From the NCBI GenBank assembly GCA_000433135.1, contig HF991985.1, positions 2,797 to 19,588 of the forward strand: a stretch of 16,792 nt of DNA. Reading direction: 5' to 3'. Below are positions 13,830-16,792 of this stretch, piece after piece; within the stretch, counting starts at the first letter, position 1; the number at the start of each line of letters is the position of its first letter. The notes under the pieces are model-generated. The model worked only from the letters and a program-made list of their open reading frames with translations, made no database searches and was not told the DNA's origin. The position numbers and the translations under genes were made by a program. Origin of the DNA: Clostridium sp. CAG:921 (lineage in GTDB: Bacteria; Bacillota; Clostridia; TANB77; CAG-465).

Positions 13830-16112
13830 TTACTTTCCTACTACACAAGTTCCATCACTTAAAATAACAATGATAGCACCTTCTTCATTATCAAATTTTA
13901 TAAGTTCAATTTTCTTTTCTTTAAGATCTGCACTTTTTCCTTTCAAAGTACTTCCGTCTACTTTTATGAATTTCAAAATATCATCACTTGTAATTACTGG
14001 TGCAATACCATTTTCATAAAAGCTTTCACCCCATTTGACATTTTCCTTTAAAAGAAGTGTTCCATCAAACTTTAAGTAGTTATAGCTCGGTTTACTTGTA
14101 CTATCCACCTTGCGCTCAACCAATGCCAATTTACAACTAGTAAAATCTTTAACAGATACAAAATCTTCCTTTGAAATAATTTCTCCTTCCTTATTAACAA
14201 AGTTTGTAAAATCATCAAACATGATTGTAGCTATTCCAAACTTGTCAAAAACACTCATAGCTGTAAAATTCCTACTACAAAAAAGTGTTCCATTAAGTTT
14301 TAAATAGTTAAATTCAAAAGGTTCTTTTACCAGAACATATATCATGTTATACTTGAGTTCTCCAGTTTCTAAAAAATCAATATTAGAAAGTAGACTTCCA
14401 TCAAACTTTAAAAAGTTTAGTAATCCATTAGTGCGACGTACTCTTGCAAGACCATTTTCATCAAACGGTCTTATCTCCTTAAAATACTCCTTTGAAAGCA
14501 TTATTTTGTCATCTCTTTCATAATTTAATAATCCGTTATGATTAACAAGAGTAAGTTTGCTTGCATCACAAATTATCTTTCTACATCTAGCGTTACGTTC
14601 TAATACAAAAGAGCCATCAGGATTTAAAAAGTTAAATTCTTCATCATTTACCTTAACCTTAGCTTTTTCATTTAAAAACATACCTATATGAAAAAAACTC
14701 TTTTCAAACATTAATGTACCATCTACTCTTAACATGTTATACTTGCCATCTAATAGCACAACTACTGACAGTCCATATTCATTAAAATATTTAATTTCTT
14801 TAAAATCGATTTTAGAGATAAATTCACCATCATTATTAATGATGTTAAATATTCCTGTATCTACCTCAACTATTGCTACGCCAAAACTATTAAATTTTCC
14901 CATACTTTTGAAATTTCTACTTAAGAAAAATGTTCCATCTTCTTTTAAATAATTATACCTATCCCTTTCTACTTCAACACATGCCTTGCCATTTTTAAAT
15001 TTTGTATCTACAAAATAAAAATCTTTATCTGCTAGTAAACTACCATCAGTTTTAATATAATTCCATAAACCATTGGTACGTAAAACCCTAGCAATTCCAT
15101 TTTTCATAAATACTTCTACATCATCAAAATCTTCACTTGAAAGTAATTTTAGATCTTTTCCAATGTAATTATAACGTCCATTTGCAAGTAACACAGGTAT
15201 TAATTTAAAATTAAAAGTATCACTTTCATTTTTAATATCTTCTTTACATATAATGCTTCCATCAGATTTTAAAAGTTCAAAATTTCCAGCTGAAGTCTTA
15301 ACAGCTACAAACATCTTCCCATTCATATTAAAAAAATCAGTAGTATGAAGATCATTTTTAAGTAATAACGTTCCATCTAGTTTTATAAAGTTATACTTGT
15401 CATTTACTTGTAATACCTTAGCCAAACCTTGTTCAGAAAATGGATAAATTACCTTAAAATCATTTTTAGATATGAAATCTCCATTAGTGTTTACAATATT
15501 TTTAAGTCCATTTGTTTTTTTTACATAAGCTATCTTAAACCTATCATCAAAGTGACTTAAATCAGTAACATTTTCTTTGAATTTAAACTTTCCATCCAAG
15601 TCTAAATAATTTATACTGCCATCTTCAAACTCAACTTCATATACGAAGCCCATTTTGTTGTTTTGATCATAAAATACTTTTTTATAACCTAAGTCATATA
15701 TTAATGTTCCATCCTTTTTTCTTATTTGCCTGTGACCATTCATATATTCAAGTAAAACACTACTATCATATATATTAAGACTTACAGTATCCTCTTCAAT
15801 TACTGGAGCCCCATTACCACTTATAGTATTATATAACTTGTTTAACTCATTAACTTTTTTATTGCCACTTGATAACTTGCTCCAAAATCCATCCTCTAAA
15901 ACAATATTTCCATTTACATCAACAAAATTCCATATTCCACTGTTACGGCAAACAAGTCCAAAGCCATCACGAAATGGTAAAGCTTCTTTAAAAGATTCAT
16001 CTTCATTTAAAATTCCAAAGCTTCCATCTGGTAATAACTTAGCATAATTTTTTCCATCTTTAAATTTGATTACTATAATATTTTCCATTGCCATTTCATT
16101 AATTTTTCTCAT
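13830..16112 (-). CDS. WG-repeat-type protein, about 17 tandem repeats
   Basis: The 760-aa protein is built almost wholly of repeats of about 40 residues with the pattern G-(I/L)-A-x-V...(Y/W/F)-N-(Y/F)-(I/L)-(K)-x-(D/N)-G-(S/T)-L-L...F. Clear cores are IWNFVDVNG (60-68), YNFIKLDGTLL (240-250), LWNYIKTDGSLL (349-360), YNYLKEDGTFF (386-396), YNMLRVDGTLM (458-468), LLNFLKFDGSLL (564-575), FNYLKLNGTLF (601-611) and YNYLKFDGTLL (677-687). This is the WG (KWG) repeat type, which folds as small beta units and is thought to mediate binding; Trp-Gly itself is mostly replaced by Tyr/Phe-Asn. There is no signal peptide or membrane helix, so it should be cytoplasmic. AGGAGG precedes the ATG by 8 nt. It is transcribed divergently from pyk with its own promoter and terminator. 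Confidence 0.85.
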   Translation of the reverse strand: MRKINEMAMENIIVIKFKDGKNYAKLLPDGSFGILNEDESFKEALPFRDGFGLVCRNSGIWNFVDVNGNIVLEDGFWSKLSSGNKKVNELNKLYNTISGNGAPVIEEDTVSLNIYDSSVLLEYMNGHRQIRKKDGTLIYDLGYKKVFYDQNNKMGFVYEVEFEDGSINYLDLDGKFKFKENVTDLSHFDDRFKIAYVKKTNGLKNIVNTNGDFISKNDFKVIYPFSEQGLAKVLQVNDKYNFIKLDGTLLLKNDLHTTDFFNMNGKMFVAVKTSAGNFELLKSDGSIICKEDIKNESDTFNFKLIPVLLANGRYNYIGKDLKLLSSEDFDDVEVFMKNGIARVLRTNGLWNYIKTDGSLLADKDFYFVDTKFKNGKACVEVERDRYNYLKEDGTFFLSRNFKSMGKFNSFGVAIVEVDTGIFNIINNDGEFISKIDFKEIKYFNEYGLSVVVLLDGKYNMLRVDGTLMFEKSFFHIGMFLNEKAKVKVNDEEFNFLNPDGSFVLERNARCRKIICDASKLTLVNHNGLLNYERDDKIMLSKEYFKEIRPFDENGLARVRRTNGLLNFLKFDGSLLSNIDFLETGELKYNMIYVLVKEPFEFNYLKLNGTLFCSRNFTAMSVFDKFGIATIMFDDFTNFVNKEGEIISKEDFVSVKDFTSCKLALVERKVDSTSKPSYNYLKFDGTLLLKENVKWGESFYENGIAPVITSDDILKFIKVDGSTLKGKSADLKEKKIELIKFDNEEGAIIVILSDGTCVVGK

Positions 16113-16163
16113 ATTTTTTTCCTCCTAATTATAGTTGAAATAGAAATTAACATTTCGAATCAA

Positions 16164-16192
16164 ATTATACCATCACATTAAAGTTATGTCAA
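16164..16192 (-). promoter_or_regulatory. Consensus SigA promoter of the WG-repeat gene
   Basis: On the minus strand TTGACA (16192-16187), 17 nt, TATAAT (16169-16164), about 50 nt before the start codon. Confidence 0.88.
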
Positions 16193-16249
16193 TCATATTT
16201 TATATAATTATCTGATTCACCTAATCTACTTAACGTCAAAAATATGATT
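16191..16249. repeat. 11-bp inverted repeat upstream of the WG-repeat promoter
   Basis: AATCATATTTT (16191-16201) and AAAATATGATT (16239-16249) are exact inverted copies, 37 bp apart. The first overlaps the -35 hexamer by 2 bp. It could bind a regulator or be a chance AT-rich match. The rest of the divergent gap (16113-16525) shows only the two promoters and AT-rich sequence. Confidence 0.35.
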
Positions 16250-16414
16250 TACCATTTTCCATATATTGCCTTTTACTTCACGTTTTCATAGGTAGTTATA
16301 TAACATTTGGGAAAATGTAAATTCCAAGCATACTCTAGTCTTTTATAAAATTTTTTACTAACTATTATTGCCTTCTCATATCCCGCCCCTTTTTACAAAA
16401 TTCTACATTTTTTA

Positions 16415-16443
16415 TTGACTTTTTTTTCAAATGAATGTATACT
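16415..16443 (+). promoter_or_regulatory. SigA-type promoter of pyk
   Basis: TTGACT (16415-16420), 17 nt, TATACT (16438-16443), about 82 nt before the pyk start codon. No riboswitch or leader hairpin was recognised in the leader. Confidence 0.75.
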
Positions 16444-16525
16444 ATAAAATGTTAATTACAAATAATATATTTGTAGCATAAACTACAGTATATTGTTTAT
16501 TTTTTAGATACAAGGAGTGAATTTT

Positions 16526-16792
16526 ATGAAAAAGACAAAAATTGTTTGTACAATTGGTCCAGCTAGTGAAACTACAGAAGTTTTAGAGCAATTAATAAAA
16601 GCTGGTATGAATGTTATGAGACTTAACTTCTCACATGGTGATCATGAAGAGCATTTAGCTAAAGTAAAAACTTTAAGAGCTATTAATGAAAAACTTGGAA
16701 CAAATATTGCTTTCATGTTAGATACTAAAGGTCCAGAAATTAGAACTGGTTCTTTTGGAACAGATCAAAAAACAAAAATGGATTTTACAAAA
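16526..16792 (+). CDS. pyk: Pyruvate kinase, N-terminal part (runs off the right edge)
   Basis: Pyruvate kinase converts phosphoenolpyruvate and ADP to pyruvate and ATP, the last step of glycolysis. The first 89 residues are present: [13 protein letters not shown] at the start, [17 protein letters not shown] (27-43) with the Arg and Asn of the PEP/cation site, and [12 protein letters not shown] (64-75), all standard for the family. The frame stays open to the end of the window. AAGGAG lies 8 nt before the ATG. It is divergent from the WG-repeat gene and has its own promoter. Confidence 0.97.
   Translation, partial: MKKTKIVCTIGPASETTEVLEQLIKAGMNVMRLNFSHGDHEEHLAKVKTLRAINEKLGTNIAFMLDTKGPEIRTGSFGTDQKTKMDFTK

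Noticed and set aside
16444..16525. Riboswitch or attenuator in the pyk leader
   Set aside because: Only about 75 nt, AT-rich, with no conserved riboswitch core or terminator hairpin.

Overview
The window is very AT-rich DNA with dense coding, strong Shine-Dalgarno sequences of the AGGAGG type, TTGACA-17-TATAAT promoters and the conserved gene order ylxM-ffh-rpsP-khpA-rimM-trmD-rplS. This points to a low-GC Bacillota (Firmicutes), probably a Clostridia-type organism. I cannot name the genus. Standard bacterial code fits, since stops are TAA, TAG and one TGA.

Layout. (1) At 2-385 (+) lies the 3' end of a gene cut by the left edge: one membrane helix and a lysine-rich tail. A perfect 20-bp bidirectional hairpin separates it from the convergent gene that follows. 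(2) At 555-2294 (-) is a 579-aa coiled-coil protein that I do not recognise, with its own promoter. (3) At 6267-2417 (-) is the housekeeping operon for signal recognition particle and ribosome/tRNA maturation, from a perfect consensus promoter at 6313-6341 to a hairpin terminator at 2368-2404. (4) From 6493 to 16112, all on the minus strand, is an accessory block of six genes. They encode a transglutaminase-like protein with a Cys-His-Asp triad; a 237-aa protein; a 600-aa protein; a DUF4236-type small protein; a 620-aa protein; and a 760-aa protein made of about 17 WG-type repeats. The 237-, 600- and 620-aa proteins are paralogues sharing a domain with the signature GxVxEYxxGxxxGxD. The two long ones add an N-terminal Cys/His cluster, several hydrophobic segments and an acidic tail with the shared motif DMFDD. 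(5) At 16526 (+) pyruvate kinase begins and runs off the right edge.

How it works together. The operon in (3) couples SRP protein Ffh and its regulator-like partner YlxM to ribosomal proteins bS16 and bL19 and to RimM, TrmD and KhpA; several genes overlap or abut, as in a translationally coupled operon. The accessory block is organised differently: most units have their own near-consensus promoter and hairpin terminator, no protein has an obvious signal peptide, and the two long paralogues look membrane-bound. The block is the part worth following up. Its most distinctive features are the unnamed paralogue family, an internal start with a perfect Shine-Dalgarno in the 620-aa gene, a non-terminating intercistronic hairpin, a diverged duplication of a promoter region, and a leader with ribosome-binding sites that lack ATG start codons. 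No tRNA, rRNA, insertion sequence, CRISPR array or phage gene was seen.
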